From Methanolobus sediminis (GTDB taxonomy: Archaea > Halobacteriota > Methanosarcinia > Methanosarcinales > Methanosarcinaceae): a stretch of DNA of 64,000 nt. Location: contig NZ_CP133592.1 of NCBI RefSeq assembly GCF_031312595.1, positions 2,418,001-2,482,000 of the forward strand. Direction: 5' to 3'. Shown in pieces: positions 54,384 to 63,999 of this stretch. Within the stretch, counting starts at the first letter, position 1, and each line of letters opens with the position of its first letter. Made by a program: the position numbers and the translations under genes. The notes below the pieces were generated by a model. The model did no database searches. It worked only from the letters and a program-made list of their open reading frames with translations, and was not told where the DNA came from.

Positions 54384-56897
54384 TCAAATTTCAGGCTTGA
54401 TTTCTTTTTCCTGTTGTTTCATTTCCTTTATTTCTTTAATTCTTCTAATGGTCACTTCACCAAGGAATATGATAAGAGCTGCGAGCAGGAAGTAGATCTT
54501 CTGGCTGACACTTTCCTTGACAAGTTTTTCAGAATTATCCTGTGCTTCTTCAAATATGCTTGATCTTGCTTCAGTTACAGATGTATATATACTGCCACCG
54601 TTTGCGGTGATAAGGGCAGCCATATCTTCATTGAGTCCCATATTCCTGTACTCAAGGGCATAGTTAACTGCTACCGGATAGCCGGAAAGGTCGTGCATTC
54701 CTATTGGTTCCGGTTCGATCACAGCTTCATAGACATTTGTTCCTGTCAGTGAAAGATCAAGTGTTTCACCATCAAGCTTCAGAGTTGGTATTCCTTCATC
54801 ATACATGGTAAGTTCAATTGTGGTGGGAGTACCATACCATGTATCAGCTGCTTCAACAACAGCTCCACTTTCCTCTACCGGATTGCCGATTGCCCAATTC
54901 ACTGTTGAAGATATGAGTTTTGAATTGTTTCCGGAGTAAAGCTCAGTTGCCCACATGTTGTCACCACCAAGACCGTTATCGGTAGTAACGGCGGCTACTC
55001 TTCCAAGTCCGTATCTCCATGTGGTAAGTATTGGTTTGCCTGTACTTGTTATGATAAGCCTGTCAGCTCCGGCTTTTGGTGTAACATCGTTATAGCCTGT
55101 TACACTGCCTTCAATATCAATGTTCTTTGTGATGAAGTGCTTTGAGTTAAGTTCTATCAGAGGGAACTCACCAAGGTCAGTGTCTTCCTCAAAGTCAGGT
55201 TGTTCCTCATCAGCGGTTCCAAAGTCAATATTTACAGTGAATGTGTCTTTTTCTGTATGATAATAACCAGTATCTTGTCCTATTGAGGATATAAACAATT
55301 CAGCATAATAGTTCCCATCATCATCTTTTTGATAATTTTGAGTTGAATATACGTGAACAAAAATGAAATTAACTCCATTATCATGCATTCGAGATGCGAT
55401 ATCCACACTGTCCTCATAGATATCAGACCCAATACCTCCATCTGAAATAATAAGCACCAAGGATTGTCCACCTTTTTGGTTCAGTTCTTCCTCAGCAAGT
55501 GAAAGTGCATCATCCAGATGTGATTTATCAGTAAGTTGTGCTGTTAACCTTGAAACAGTATCCATCAATTTCTCTCTATCGTTTTCATTAGATAGTGTAA
55601 CGAAGCCATTAGATGTATCATTCACGTAATCTGTAAACGAAACAACTGCCATATCTGAATCACGAAGGTCTTCGTTATCAATGATGCTATTTGCCATTGA
55701 TAATACTTCACTTATTGTGTGAGTTTCCATGTCACTTTTTGATTCATTTACAGCTACATCTCCGCCTCCCAAACTACCTGAAAGGTCCAGAATAAGAACA
55801 ATGCTTCTTCCACCTGTCCAGTCTGTTGGCTCGGAGCGTACAGGAAGTATCTCTTCAATAGATGAATTAAGATAGTCTCCGAAGTTGTAGGAACTGTCAC
55901 CCCCAACAACGACAATACCTTTCCCATCGTTGAGGAAGCTTTTCATTTCCTCTACTTCACTCTCGCTGAAAGTGTTTGCATGGGTATTATCAATGATTAT
56001 TGCTTTGCGGCTATCAATGTTTGCAAGTTCTCCTGTTCTTGAAACATCGTATAGGTTGAGTAATATGTCCGCAAGCGGTGAATTCACGTCAAGTCCTATG
56101 GTCCTTATTTTTGGTTTAGGGATTGCATATATGGCTTTGTAGAATTCATTATTAATAGGATCATAATCATAACTTAAAGGATTGATCTCTGCTCTCAGTG
56201 TATGTGCTCCCAGAGTACTGAATTTGACCTGTGTTATTGGTATTGTTTTTGTACGTTCCGTCTGGGTAATGGTACGGCTGCTGATGAGTGTGTCATCGCT
56301 GTACAATGAATAAGTATACTTAATTTCCTGATCCATTGCCTGCGTTACAATGATGTTGAACTGGTTCTCATTGTTGCGTACAACGGTCTTATCGCCTTCG
56401 ATCTCAACACTAATGTCGTTGTACTGCACTTCCGGCTGCACATAATATACAGTGGTTCCCATCTCCTTTGCAAACTGCAGGGCAGTTTCCACATCCTCGC
56501 CGGTATTGCTGTTACCATCTGAGACCAGCACGATCTGATTATCTCCTGTGGAATACTGGATAATAGCATCCCCAAGTGCAGTGCTGTCTCCGGTGAGCCT
56601 AACAATTGATGTTGGTGTTTTTGCTGTAAGGGCTTCATAAAGGTCAGTTGCTGAGCCGTTTGAGAATATCTCCATGCTTTCAGTTTCATCGGAGATTATC
56701 ACGATGTTCGGATTATCATCTGATGTTACGCTTGCAACCAGTATGAAAGGTGATGCTAAAGCCGTAATCAGCAAAATAGCAACAATGATACGTGATATAA
56801 TAAGTCCTTTTTTAGTTCCCTTTTTCAGAAGATAAAGTCCTGCAATAAGGGCCGGAATTATCAGCCAGAACATTTCAGGATTCTCAAAACTGACCAT
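54384..56897 (-). CDS. Large membrane protein with VWA domain (BatB/glutamine-amidotransferase-like)
   Basis: An 837-residue protein. Two N-terminal membrane segments (FWLIIPALIAGLYLL, IIVAILLITALASPFIL) are followed by a first Rossmann-like region with an imperfect VWA, then GKGIVVVGGDSSYNFGDY as in glutamine-amidotransferase-like modules, and a clear VWA domain near 365-530 with the metal site DLSGSLGG and SFTDY. A membrane segment lies near the end (IYFLLAALIIFLGEVTI). It is the last gene of the MoxR/DUF58/VWA operon. Such operons are thought to act in chaperoning or metal insertion at the envelope. Confidence 0.82.
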   Translation of the reverse strand: MVSFENPEMFWLIIPALIAGLYLLKKGTKKGLIISRIIVAILLITALASPFILVASVTSDDNPNIVIISDETESMEIFSNGSATDLYEALTAKTPTSIVRLTGDSTALGDAIIQYSTGDNQIVLVSDGNSNTGEDVETALQFAKEMGTTVYYVQPEVQYNDISVEIEGDKTVVRNNENQFNIIVTQAMDQEIKYTYSLYSDDTLISSRTITQTERTKTIPITQVKFSTLGAHTLRAEINPLSYDYDPINNEFYKAIYAIPKPKIRTIGLDVNSPLADILLNLYDVSRTGELANIDSRKAIIIDNTHANTFSESEVEEMKSFLNDGKGIVVVGGDSSYNFGDYLNSSIEEILPVRSEPTDWTGGRSIVLILDLSGSLGGGDVAVNESKSDMETHTISEVLSMANSIIDNEDLRDSDMAVVSFTDYVNDTSNGFVTLSNENDREKLMDTVSRLTAQLTDKSHLDDALSLAEEELNQKGGQSLVLIISDGGIGSDIYEDSVDIASRMHDNGVNFIFVHVYSTQNYQKDDDGNYYAELFISSIGQDTGYYHTEKDTFTVNIDFGTADEEQPDFEEDTDLGEFPLIELNSKHFITKNIDIEGSVTGYNDVTPKAGADRLIITSTGKPILTTWRYGLGRVAAVTTDNGLGGDNMWATELYSGNNSKLISSTVNWAIGNPVEESGAVVEAADTWYGTPTTIELTMYDEGIPTLKLDGETLDLSLTGTNVYEAVIEPEPIGMHDLSGYPVAVNYALEYRNMGLNEDMAALITANGGSIYTSVTEARSSIFEEAQDNSEKLVKESVSQKIYFLLAALIIFLGEVTIRRIKEIKEMKQQEKEIKPEI

Positions 56898-58771
56898 CAG
56901 AGCTCACCTCTCTTTCTTATTATAAGCAGCTCCAGTATAACTAATGCAAAAACAATGATTATCATATAAGTGTCAAGGTAATTCTTTGCGGTATACGAAC
57001 TTTCACGTACTATGCCAGGTTCATCGTCAGCCTGTGAGCGTTCAATAACATCATCACCCTCAAGCGTTGTATCAGATTCCTTGTCATTGTATAAGTTCAC
57101 AGCAATCTCTTTTCCGGCTACCTGGTAAACACCGACCTCATCGTAAAGCACACGGCTCACAGTATCCGTTGTGCTCGGTGTCTGTATCTCCTGCTCCTTA
57201 GCCAGTGCAGAAACAGTTCCTGTTTTGAGGTTATAATCCTGCACGCTTCCGGTACCACCGAGCCATCCGGCAAGCTTTGACCAGAAAACAGGATATTCAG
57301 GCAGGTTATGGAAGTTGTTCCATGCGTCATCACCTGTAATATCGTTTATTCCGAAATACACGGAAGTTCCATCACCAACAGGTCCGTAGACAAGCATTGG
57401 TACGTCATCTTCAGTGGCAACAAGAGTTGTAGATTCTATTCTGGATGTAACATTGAGGAATTTGTACATTGCCACTTCATCGTATTTTATATCTTCACTG
57501 AGTCTGGTATCCTGAACAACTTCAAGCGTCACTCCGTTATCTGTGTCTTCCACAGATTCTGGCATCACAGGAAGAAGTTCAACAAGTTCAGTCTTTGCAT
57601 TTTCAGATGACAGAGCTTCACTTGCAATGAATACGGCTTTTCCTCCGCCGTTGAGGTAACTGCTAAGAGATGATATTTCATTGCTTGCAAGTGCTCTCTC
57701 CTTGTTGGCAATCACCACGATGCTGTAATCTGTAAGGTCATCAGGCACGCCTTCCAGTTGTTTAATGCTAATAGTGGGTATAAGTGAAATTGCTATTTTG
57801 GAAGGCAGGTCATCAACATCTGTCACAAAGAGCAGTTGCCTGTCAGATATCTTTGGAATTGAAATATAGGCAGTGTTGTCTGCTTCCAGGCTGTCATCAT
57901 CAAGAATCCTGACCTCTGTTATTCCTGACCCAAGGGTTGTAAGGCGAAGCTGCTTTGTTGATCTTGCAGGTATTGTAAGTGAGGCGGAACTTGTCTTTCC
58001 ATTGTCAAGGTTCTCTATCTCAACATCCACGATTTGCCTGCTGTTTCGATAGTTCTTGATAACTCCGTTATAATTGTAATTTCCATCTTCAACTTCAATA
58101 CTTCCCTGTATTATTCCTGTATTGTCGGCTTCTCTGCCAACAAGGAGGAACTGTACATTAAGGCCGTAGGATTCAGCAAGTTTCATGGAATTTACCGGGT
58201 CATCACCGTTCCAGCTTGCAAAATCAGAAACTACAACAATATTTCCTCCCTGGTCACTAAGTATTCTCATGGCGGCTGAGATAGCACTTGACATGTCTGC
58301 TACAGTTGCTTTTGCCTCCATTGATTCAAGTGCATTATAGGTTGCCTGTGCATTCGCTTCTTCAATAATAGTTACCGGTGTGCTTTCTGCAAGGATAATG
58401 GTGTTTGTCTTACTGACGTAATCTTCTGCCTTTGATATCGCATCACTGAACCTGCTGTCAGTTTGCATACTTGCAGACCCGTCAATGATAATCACAGTAT
58501 GGTCTCCGCTGAGTGCCTCTTGACTCTCGAAATAAGGGGATGCGGCAGCAAGCGCAAGGAGTATGAGTACAAATAGCTGGATAAAGAACAAAGGGTCCTT
58601 TACAAGTTTAGAAATGGATGTGTAGAACCGTTTTTTCTCTTCCTTGATGTCCATGAGGAACATCAGGGATGGGATCTGCACCTGAAGAGGTTTTGGCCTG
58701 AGCAGGTATAATATTATGAGTGGAATTACACTTGCAAGGGCAGCCAGTGCCAGCGGGTTATCAAAAGGCAT
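56897..58771 (-). CDS. BatA-like membrane protein with VWA domain
   Basis: A 624-residue protein starting with the BatA N-terminal pattern (NPLALAALASVIPLIILYLLRPKP, then a second segment LFFIQLFVLILLALAAASP). The VWA domain begins near 92 with IIIDGSASM, the metal-binding DxSxS site in the form DGSAS. C-terminal half is beta-rich and extracellular, ending in a membrane helix (YMIIIVFALVILELLII). The start at 58771 is chosen by the TAATG overlap with the DUF58 gene. It also overlaps the downstream VWA gene by one base. Confidence 0.85.
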   Translation of the reverse strand: MPFDNPLALAALASVIPLIILYLLRPKPLQVQIPSLMFLMDIKEEKKRFYTSISKLVKDPLFFIQLFVLILLALAAASPYFESQEALSGDHTVIIIDGSASMQTDSRFSDAISKAEDYVSKTNTIILAESTPVTIIEEANAQATYNALESMEAKATVADMSSAISAAMRILSDQGGNIVVVSDFASWNGDDPVNSMKLAESYGLNVQFLLVGREADNTGIIQGSIEVEDGNYNYNGVIKNYRNSRQIVDVEIENLDNGKTSSASLTIPARSTKQLRLTTLGSGITEVRILDDDSLEADNTAYISIPKISDRQLLFVTDVDDLPSKIAISLIPTISIKQLEGVPDDLTDYSIVVIANKERALASNEISSLSSYLNGGGKAVFIASEALSSENAKTELVELLPVMPESVEDTDNGVTLEVVQDTRLSEDIKYDEVAMYKFLNVTSRIESTTLVATEDDVPMLVYGPVGDGTSVYFGINDITGDDAWNNFHNLPEYPVFWSKLAGWLGGTGSVQDYNLKTGTVSALAKEQEIQTPSTTDTVSRVLYDEVGVYQVAGKEIAVNLYNDKESDTTLEGDDVIERSQADDEPGIVRESSYTAKNYLDTYMIIIVFALVILELLIIRKRGEL

Positions 58772-59655
58772 TACCATTTCCTCCGGCTGATGGTATGGAA
58801 GAACGCATCAAATATCGGAATATCAGTAGTGAAGGTGTAGAATTCCGCACCGACCCTGCTGCATGTGTCACCAATGTGGTTGATGTGATCAGTGAGCTTT
58901 TTCTGGTATTCGCTCTTCAGATCCTCACTGATATATGTGTCAAGCTTAACGCCGGATTCCAGGTCAATAAGCCTGCTATGTCCGTGGATCTCAAGGGAAC
59001 TTTCAGTTCTGTCAAGCACCTGCACAAGTATAAGATCATGATCGGAAAAGCGGTAGATTGCAGACTCTATATCTTTAGGGTCCTGCATGAAATCGGAGAT
59101 AAGGATAACAAGTGATCGTGAGTGTATGGCTTTTCCGTACTGGATAGTACATTCGTTGATGTCTGTTTTGCCGCCGATAGGGACCGTCTCAAGTCTTTCG
59201 ATAGTTTTGAGCAGGTATTTTCTTCCTCTTCTGGGTTTAGAGAATTCAACATTCTCTGCAAAGGTCGATATGGCAAACTTATCATTGTCTTTAGTTACAA
59301 GATAGGCAAAACCTGCGGCAAGCATGGTGGCATATTCGAATTTACTGAGGTCAGCTCCGCCTGAATAATCCATACTCTTACTGGAATCAAGTAAAATATG
59401 GGTTGTCAGGGATTTATCTTCCTCGAATTGCCTGATATAGAGTTTCTCAGACCTTGCATATGCTTTCCAGTCAATGGACTTGATCTCATCTCCCTGGTTA
59501 TACTCACGGTAGCCTATGGTATCCAGACCTCTTCCGCTATGGATGGAACGCCTGCTACCTGCATATGCGGTTGATATTCTTTTCCTTACCATGAAGGTAA
59601 AGCGGTCAAGCTGCCTGAAGAACTCAACATCTATATTATGTCTCTTGTCGCTCAT
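58771..59655 (-). CDS. DUF58 protein
   Basis: A 294-residue protein of the DUF58 family, a VWA-like fold. GDEIKSIDWKAYARSEKLYIRQFEED (near 52-77) is the DUF58 signature, followed by LDSSKSMDYSG as a metal-site-like motif. It lies between MoxR and the BatA-like protein, the conserved gene order for MoxR-type AAA chaperones and their VWA partners. Confidence 0.92.
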   Translation of the reverse strand: MSDKRHNIDVEFFRQLDRFTFMVRKRISTAYAGSRRSIHSGRGLDTIGYREYNQGDEIKSIDWKAYARSEKLYIRQFEEDKSLTTHILLDSSKSMDYSGGADLSKFEYATMLAAGFAYLVTKDNDKFAISTFAENVEFSKPRRGRKYLLKTIERLETVPIGGKTDINECTIQYGKAIHSRSLVILISDFMQDPKDIESAIYRFSDHDLILVQVLDRTESSLEIHGHSRLIDLESGVKLDTYISEDLKSEYQKKLTDHINHIGDTCSRVGAEFYTFTTDIPIFDAFFHTISRRKW

Positions 59656-59689
59656 TGCAAGTGCCCTTGTAAGTTGACGGCAAACTGCC

Positions 59690-60661
59690 TTACTTTATCT
59701 TCTCAAGTATGCTCTTGATAACCTGGTCAGTGGTCACGCCTCTCCTTTCAGCTTCGAAGGTGAGAACGATCCTGTGTCTGAGTACAGGATATGCCATGGC
59801 ATCGATATCCTCGGCACTGACATAATTGCGTCCCTTGATAAGTGCTCTTGCCTTTGCTGCCAGGATAATACCAATGGATGCCCTTGGAGATGCACCGTAT
59901 TCGATAAACTCACTACTGATACGTGTTGACATGACAATCTTGATTGCCCTGTTCCTGATGTCATCTGCAACAGGTACGTCCCTTGTGAGTCTCTGAAGGT
60001 CAAGTAATGTATTCTTATTCACAACCTTGTTGACGCTTGGAGAAATTGATTTTGTATAGCGGTTAACGATCTCGATCTCATCCTCATAGCTTGGATAATC
60101 AACCAGTACCTTGAGCAGGAACCTGTCAAGCTGAGCTTCAGGAAGCGGGAATGTTCCTTCCATTTCTATCGGGTTCTGGGTTGCAAGTATGAAAAATGGC
60201 TGCTCAAGAATGTAAGTGTCATTTCCCACAGTGATCTGCTTTTCCTGCATAGCTTCCAGCAGTGATGACTGTGTCTTTGGTGATGCACGGTTAATTTCAT
60301 CAGCAAGCACGATGTTTGCAAAAATAGGTCCGTATTCGAACTTGAATTCCTTGTGCCCGTCACTTTCCTCTATTATCTGGGTTCCTGTGATATCTGCAGG
60401 CATAAGGTCCGGTGTACACTGTATCCTGCTGAAGTTCAGATCCATTGCCTTTGAAATAGTGGAAATGGTAAGGGTTTTTCCAAGACCCGGATTACTTTCA
60501 ACAAGTGCATGCCCATTACAAAGTATTGCGATCACTATCTGTTCTACTGTTTCTGCCTGGCCTACAACTACCTTTCCGATTTCATTGAAAAGGGTTACGA
60601 ACATATCGCCAGCCATTTTGTATGTTTGCGACAGATCCCTTGAGTTCATCTCACTAGCCAT
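59690..60661 (-). CDS. MoxR-family AAA+ ATPase
   Basis: A 323-residue AAA+ ATPase. Walker A is ESNPGLGKT (55-63), Walker B is IVLADEINRA (near 116-125), and sensor-1 is FFILATQNPIEMEGTF. The C-terminal lid includes YGASPRASIGIILAAKARALI. MoxR proteins act with VWA partners to fold or insert cofactors in target proteins. AAGGAGAT precedes the ATG. It is the second gene of the operon that begins near 61647. Confidence 0.94.
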   Translation of the reverse strand: MASEMNSRDLSQTYKMAGDMFVTLFNEIGKVVVGQAETVEQIVIAILCNGHALVESNPGLGKTLTISTISKAMDLNFSRIQCTPDLMPADITGTQIIEESDGHKEFKFEYGPIFANIVLADEINRASPKTQSSLLEAMQEKQITVGNDTYILEQPFFILATQNPIEMEGTFPLPEAQLDRFLLKVLVDYPSYEDEIEIVNRYTKSISPSVNKVVNKNTLLDLQRLTRDVPVADDIRNRAIKIVMSTRISSEFIEYGASPRASIGIILAAKARALIKGRNYVSAEDIDAMAYPVLRHRIVLTFEAERRGVTTDQVIKSILEKIK

Positions 60662-60738
60662 CTGTTATCTCCTTAATCTTTGTCCTGTGAATTAGATGTA
60701 TTAATAGAATTCGTGTGAATTTTGTAGAATTTTAATGT

Positions 60739-61647
60739 TTAATCAGCCTCAGCTAATGCTTCAAAGTACTCTTTGATGATACTTTCGTAGCCTTCAGGTA
60801 ATTCTTCGTCATAGGTCTGGGCTGAAATTATGCTCCTTTCATAAGGAGAGGACTGGTCAAAGTCAGTGTCTGATTCCTCAGATGTATCCCCTTCTTCAAA
60901 CCCGACACCTGAGCCTGCAGGGATTGTCAGGTCAACTTCTTTCCCGTCTTGAACGATTATCGCAGTATCTCCTGTTAAGTTCTCTGTGCCTGAACTGCTG
61001 CTATCTTCGTTTCCCGAGTCATCAAATACATAAACATCATTTCCAGATGATGAATCGCCATTACCTAGTCCGGGAATGTTATTTACCAAGTCTCCAAGTT
61101 GACCCTGGTCAAAAAGATTGGTACGAATGTCATTGTCTATAATGTAGACTGTTGTTATACCGGATAATAGAATAAGTACAACTCCTATCACCAGTTTTCT
61201 CTTTGTAAGAAGTGCTGATGAAGCGATCACTGCTATCTTTGAAGACACCGAACTTAGAAGGTCTGCAACGATGAGGTTGTTCTCATCGGAGTTGTCATAT
61301 GCCGTTCTCAGTTTTTCATGCAGTTCCGGGTTTTGTTCTTCAATAAGAGGGATCGCTTTAGTCTTGTCATCTCTAAGATGACGAATAACTGTTATAATAA
61401 GCGAAAAGAAAGCTGCAATAAGTGATAATGCAACAGTTTCAAATGCGATGCTGGCTCCCAGGATATCGTAGGAGGTCCCTGCGCGGACTTCAAAACTGCT
61501 GATATATGGGAAAACCTGATCGATGCGGAAATAGAATAACAATAAATACAGAATGATAGCAGTTCCAAGGAAATCCAGGACTTTGTATAACCTGCGATAT
61601 TTCTTCAGTGCAGCTTCCTGTTTTTTAACAAAACTCCTGACGTCCAT
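60739..61647 (-). CDS. Membrane protein of MoxR operon
   Basis: A 302-residue protein of unknown function. Three membrane segments are visible, near 25-45, 67-85 and 151-170 (LVIGVVLILLSGITTVYII). The C-terminal 130 residues are extracellular and acidic, very rich in Asp, Glu, Gly and Ser, with low-complexity SSSGTENLTGD. It lies 77 bases before moxR in the same direction and may be the first gene of that operon. It is similar in layout to the DUF7502-type proteins found next to MoxR in haloarchaea, though this is a weak recollection. Confidence 0.65.
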   Translation of the reverse strand: MDVRSFVKKQEAALKKYRRLYKVLDFLGTAIILYLLLFYFRIDQVFPYISSFEVRAGTSYDILGASIAFETVALSLIAAFFSLIITVIRHLRDDKTKAIPLIEEQNPELHEKLRTAYDNSDENNLIVADLLSSVSSKIAVIASSALLTKRKLVIGVVLILLSGITTVYIIDNDIRTNLFDQGQLGDLVNNIPGLGNGDSSSGNDVYVFDDSGNEDSSSSGTENLTGDTAIIVQDGKEVDLTIPAGSGVGFEEGDTSEESDTDFDQSSPYERSIISAQTYDEELPEGYESIIKEYFEALAEAD

Positions 61648-61701
61648 ACCTATAATTCACCGCTTTTTTCTGTAAGGCAATTTCCAATTACCTGCATCTA
61701 T

Positions 61702-62577
61702 TTAATTGGATTCGCAACTGGAGTTTAGTTCCGGATACGAACCAAGCATTTTCAACATCCCTACGCTCGACTCTATGTTATATATTGCATCTTTTATAAT
61801 ATCATCGCTTATGTTTCCTTCAAAATCAATGTAGAAAACGTAGTCTCCAAGCACTTTCTTTGATGGTCTTGACTCAATCCTTGTAAGGTTGATATTGTTC
61901 TTTGCAAATTCTCCCAGTATGGAATAAAGCGCACCAGGACGATCACGGTCAAGATACACTATTATTGATGTTTTGTAGGGATCACATGAATCTGTGGGTC
62001 TCAGGGATCTGATAATGTCTTCTGTTGTTTCAGATCTTGTAATAATAACAAAACGTGTGTGGTTGTGTTTCCTGTCCTGGATATTTGGCATAAGAATATC
62101 CAGTTTGTAAACATCAGCTGTTTCCGGTGAAGCAATGGCAGCCATTTCCTCAAACTCAGTTGCAAGTTTTGCAGCATGGGATGTGCTCCCTGTGGTTCTC
62201 AGCTCTGCAAGCGGGAATGTCTTTTTCAGGAAGTTACGGCATTGTCCCAGGCCTTGCGGGTGTGAAAGTACCACTTTTATGTCTTCTTTCTTTCCTCTTG
62301 AAAGAAGGCAGTGTTCTATTGTAACAATAGTCTCGCCGATGATGTTTACATCTTTTTCCAGAAGCAGGTCCAGGGTAATACCCACTGATCCTTCAATTGA
62401 ATTTTCAAGAGGTACAACCCCTATGTCACATTGTTTGTTTTCAAGAAGGGTAAAAACATCCTGAATATCAGAGCAATGCTCCAGAATATTGTCATTTTCC
62501 AGTACATTTTTTGTAATCCACTGCTTTGCAGCTTTTTCCGAATATGAGCCTTTAAGCCCAAGTACTCCAATTCTCAT
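61702..62577 (-). CDS. pheA: Prephenate dehydratase
   Basis: A 291-residue enzyme that turns prephenate to phenylpyruvate for phenylalanine synthesis. The catalytic domain (1-185) has GLKGSYSEKAAKQW, VVPLENSIEGSVGITLD and the TRFVIITR motif. The C-terminal ACT domain (about 200-280: SIIVYLDRDRPGALYSILGEFAKNNINLTRIESRPSK) binds phenylalanine for feedback control. The ATG at 62577 follows GAGGA; an upstream TTG overlaps that site. No chorismate mutase is fused. Confidence 0.95.
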   Translation of the reverse strand: MRIGVLGLKGSYSEKAAKQWITKNVLENDNILEHCSDIQDVFTLLENKQCDIGVVPLENSIEGSVGITLDLLLEKDVNIIGETIVTIEHCLLSRGKKEDIKVVLSHPQGLGQCRNFLKKTFPLAELRTTGSTSHAAKLATEFEEMAAIASPETADVYKLDILMPNIQDRKHNHTRFVIITRSETTEDIIRSLRPTDSCDPYKTSIIVYLDRDRPGALYSILGEFAKNNINLTRIESRPSKKVLGDYVFYIDFEGNISDDIIKDAIYNIESSVGMLKMLGSYPELNSSCESN

Positions 62578-62616
62578 TCTGTTCCTCAATGATTGTAATC
62601 TAAGAATATCTTTCCA

Positions 62617-63795
62617 TCATTCTTGTTCAAGAGCTTTAAATATTTTCTTCTCAAGGTCTTCATGCCTGTTATCCAGAAGAGTTATATCTTTTTCAGCAGT
62701 AACAAGTTTTTCTATATATTCATCATCTTTATCATCAGGCATGGATGTTATATCCGGAAGATCTCTGAGTGCCTGGACTTCTGGATTTATGTCCTCTTCC
62801 TTTTTAGCAAGTATATTGATCTGCTCTTTTAGTTCATCCATTTTATTTTCATTAGAGATATCTTTGATCTTATCTTCCATGTCCTTTCTACGATCAGGGA
62901 GTTTTTCAGCTATTGTATAGATCCTGTCAAGCATCTGGGCCATTATAGCCTTGTCAAAGATGATATCTTCAGTCCGGACTTCAGGTTCTTTTTCTTTTGG
63001 AGCTTTCCTTGTATCTTCCTTTGGTGGCATGCACACATAGTCCTCGCTGAAAACTCTCTGGTTCATGTATGTGGGTGAAACTATCTCTATGTCAGAATTA
63101 TGAAGACCGTCAATAACGTTCTTCTTAAAATCGGATCTTGTGGTAATAATCCTCTCCACGTCCTTCAGAAGCCCTCCGACTTTATAGCTTATTGAAAAGT
63201 CACCAAGTTTTTCGACATGAACAAAAGGATTTTCAAGTCCCGTTGTCTCAGCAGCCTGAAGAAGACTTTTTTCTATTTCCTTTCTGGGTATGTTGTATCC
63301 CAGAGAAACACTTGTAGTAATAATAGTACCCGATGATCTTATGGTCTTCAGGGGCTTTGAAACAAGGGTAAGATTTGGAATTGTGATTAGATCACGGTCT
63401 ATAGACTGAACCTGGGTGTGCAGGAAATAGATCTCTGTAACCCTGCCAAAAGTCCCATCGGTTTTGATAAAGTCTCCTACCCTGAAAGGATTTATCATAC
63501 GGAGCATGATCCCGGCCATTGCGTTTGCTACAAAGGTCGTGGAAGAGAAAGTGATTATAGCACCGATAACAATACTTACAAAGGTCAGGACAAGGTTCTT
63601 GTCTTCAACGTTGATTGGCAATGTAAATATTGTAAGTAAAAGTCCGATTACTATTATCAGGATGTAGATTATTTGTTGAATTACCCTTTCCCTGGAAAAA
63701 AGGTTCTTTTTATGAAACAGATAATCAAAAATAAGTATTAAAGAGAGGGTTACCAGTAATGATACTATTGCCGGAATTAATTGATTAATGTCCAT
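62617..63795 (-). CDS. MscS-family mechanosensitive ion channel
   Basis: A 392-residue channel protein. Three to four N-terminal membrane segments end in the pore helix region FVANAMAGIMLRMINPFRVGDFIKTDGTFG, the MscS signature near 108-138. The beta domain (VTEIYFLHTQVQSIDRDLITIPN) and alpha/beta domain follow. The last 130 residues are charged and helical (IFDKAIMAQMLDRIYTIAEKL...), an added coiled-coil tail. GAGGGG precedes the ATG. Confidence 0.92.
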   Translation of the reverse strand: MDINQLIPAIVSLLVTLSLILIFDYLFHKKNLFSRERVIQQIIYILIIVIGLLLTIFTLPINVEDKNLVLTFVSIVIGAIITFSSTTFVANAMAGIMLRMINPFRVGDFIKTDGTFGRVTEIYFLHTQVQSIDRDLITIPNLTLVSKPLKTIRSSGTIITTSVSLGYNIPRKEIEKSLLQAAETTGLENPFVHVEKLGDFSISYKVGGLLKDVERIITTRSDFKKNVIDGLHNSDIEIVSPTYMNQRVFSEDYVCMPPKEDTRKAPKEKEPEVRTEDIIFDKAIMAQMLDRIYTIAEKLPDRRKDMEDKIKDISNENKMDELKEQINILAKKEEDINPEVQALRDLPDITSMPDDKDDEYIEKLVTAEKDITLLDNRHEDLEKKIFKALEQE

Positions 63796-63930
63796 TTTTC
63801 CCCTCTGCTATATTACCGTTATATTAATTAGCAAAATCAATTTGCCGATTTGATAATTGACTTAATTATCATCAATTCATCCTATATATAATGTAGATTG
63901 TATAAAGGTTGATTTCAACACTATTTCCGG

Positions 63931-63999
63931 TTAATACATTTTTTTATCGCTCTTTTCCTCCCATTCTCTGAGAAGTCCGAGACATTCCTTTCTGTCAAT
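63931..63999 (-). CDS. C-terminal end of a gene cut by the window edge
   Basis: The reverse strand reads IDRKECLGLLREWEEKSDKKMY then TAA at 63931-63933. The amphipathic charged tail looks like coding sequence, but only 22 residues are visible. Another open frame exists here, so this is a weak call. No identity can be given. Confidence 0.4.
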   Translation of the reverse strand: MDRKECLGLLREWEEKSDKKMY

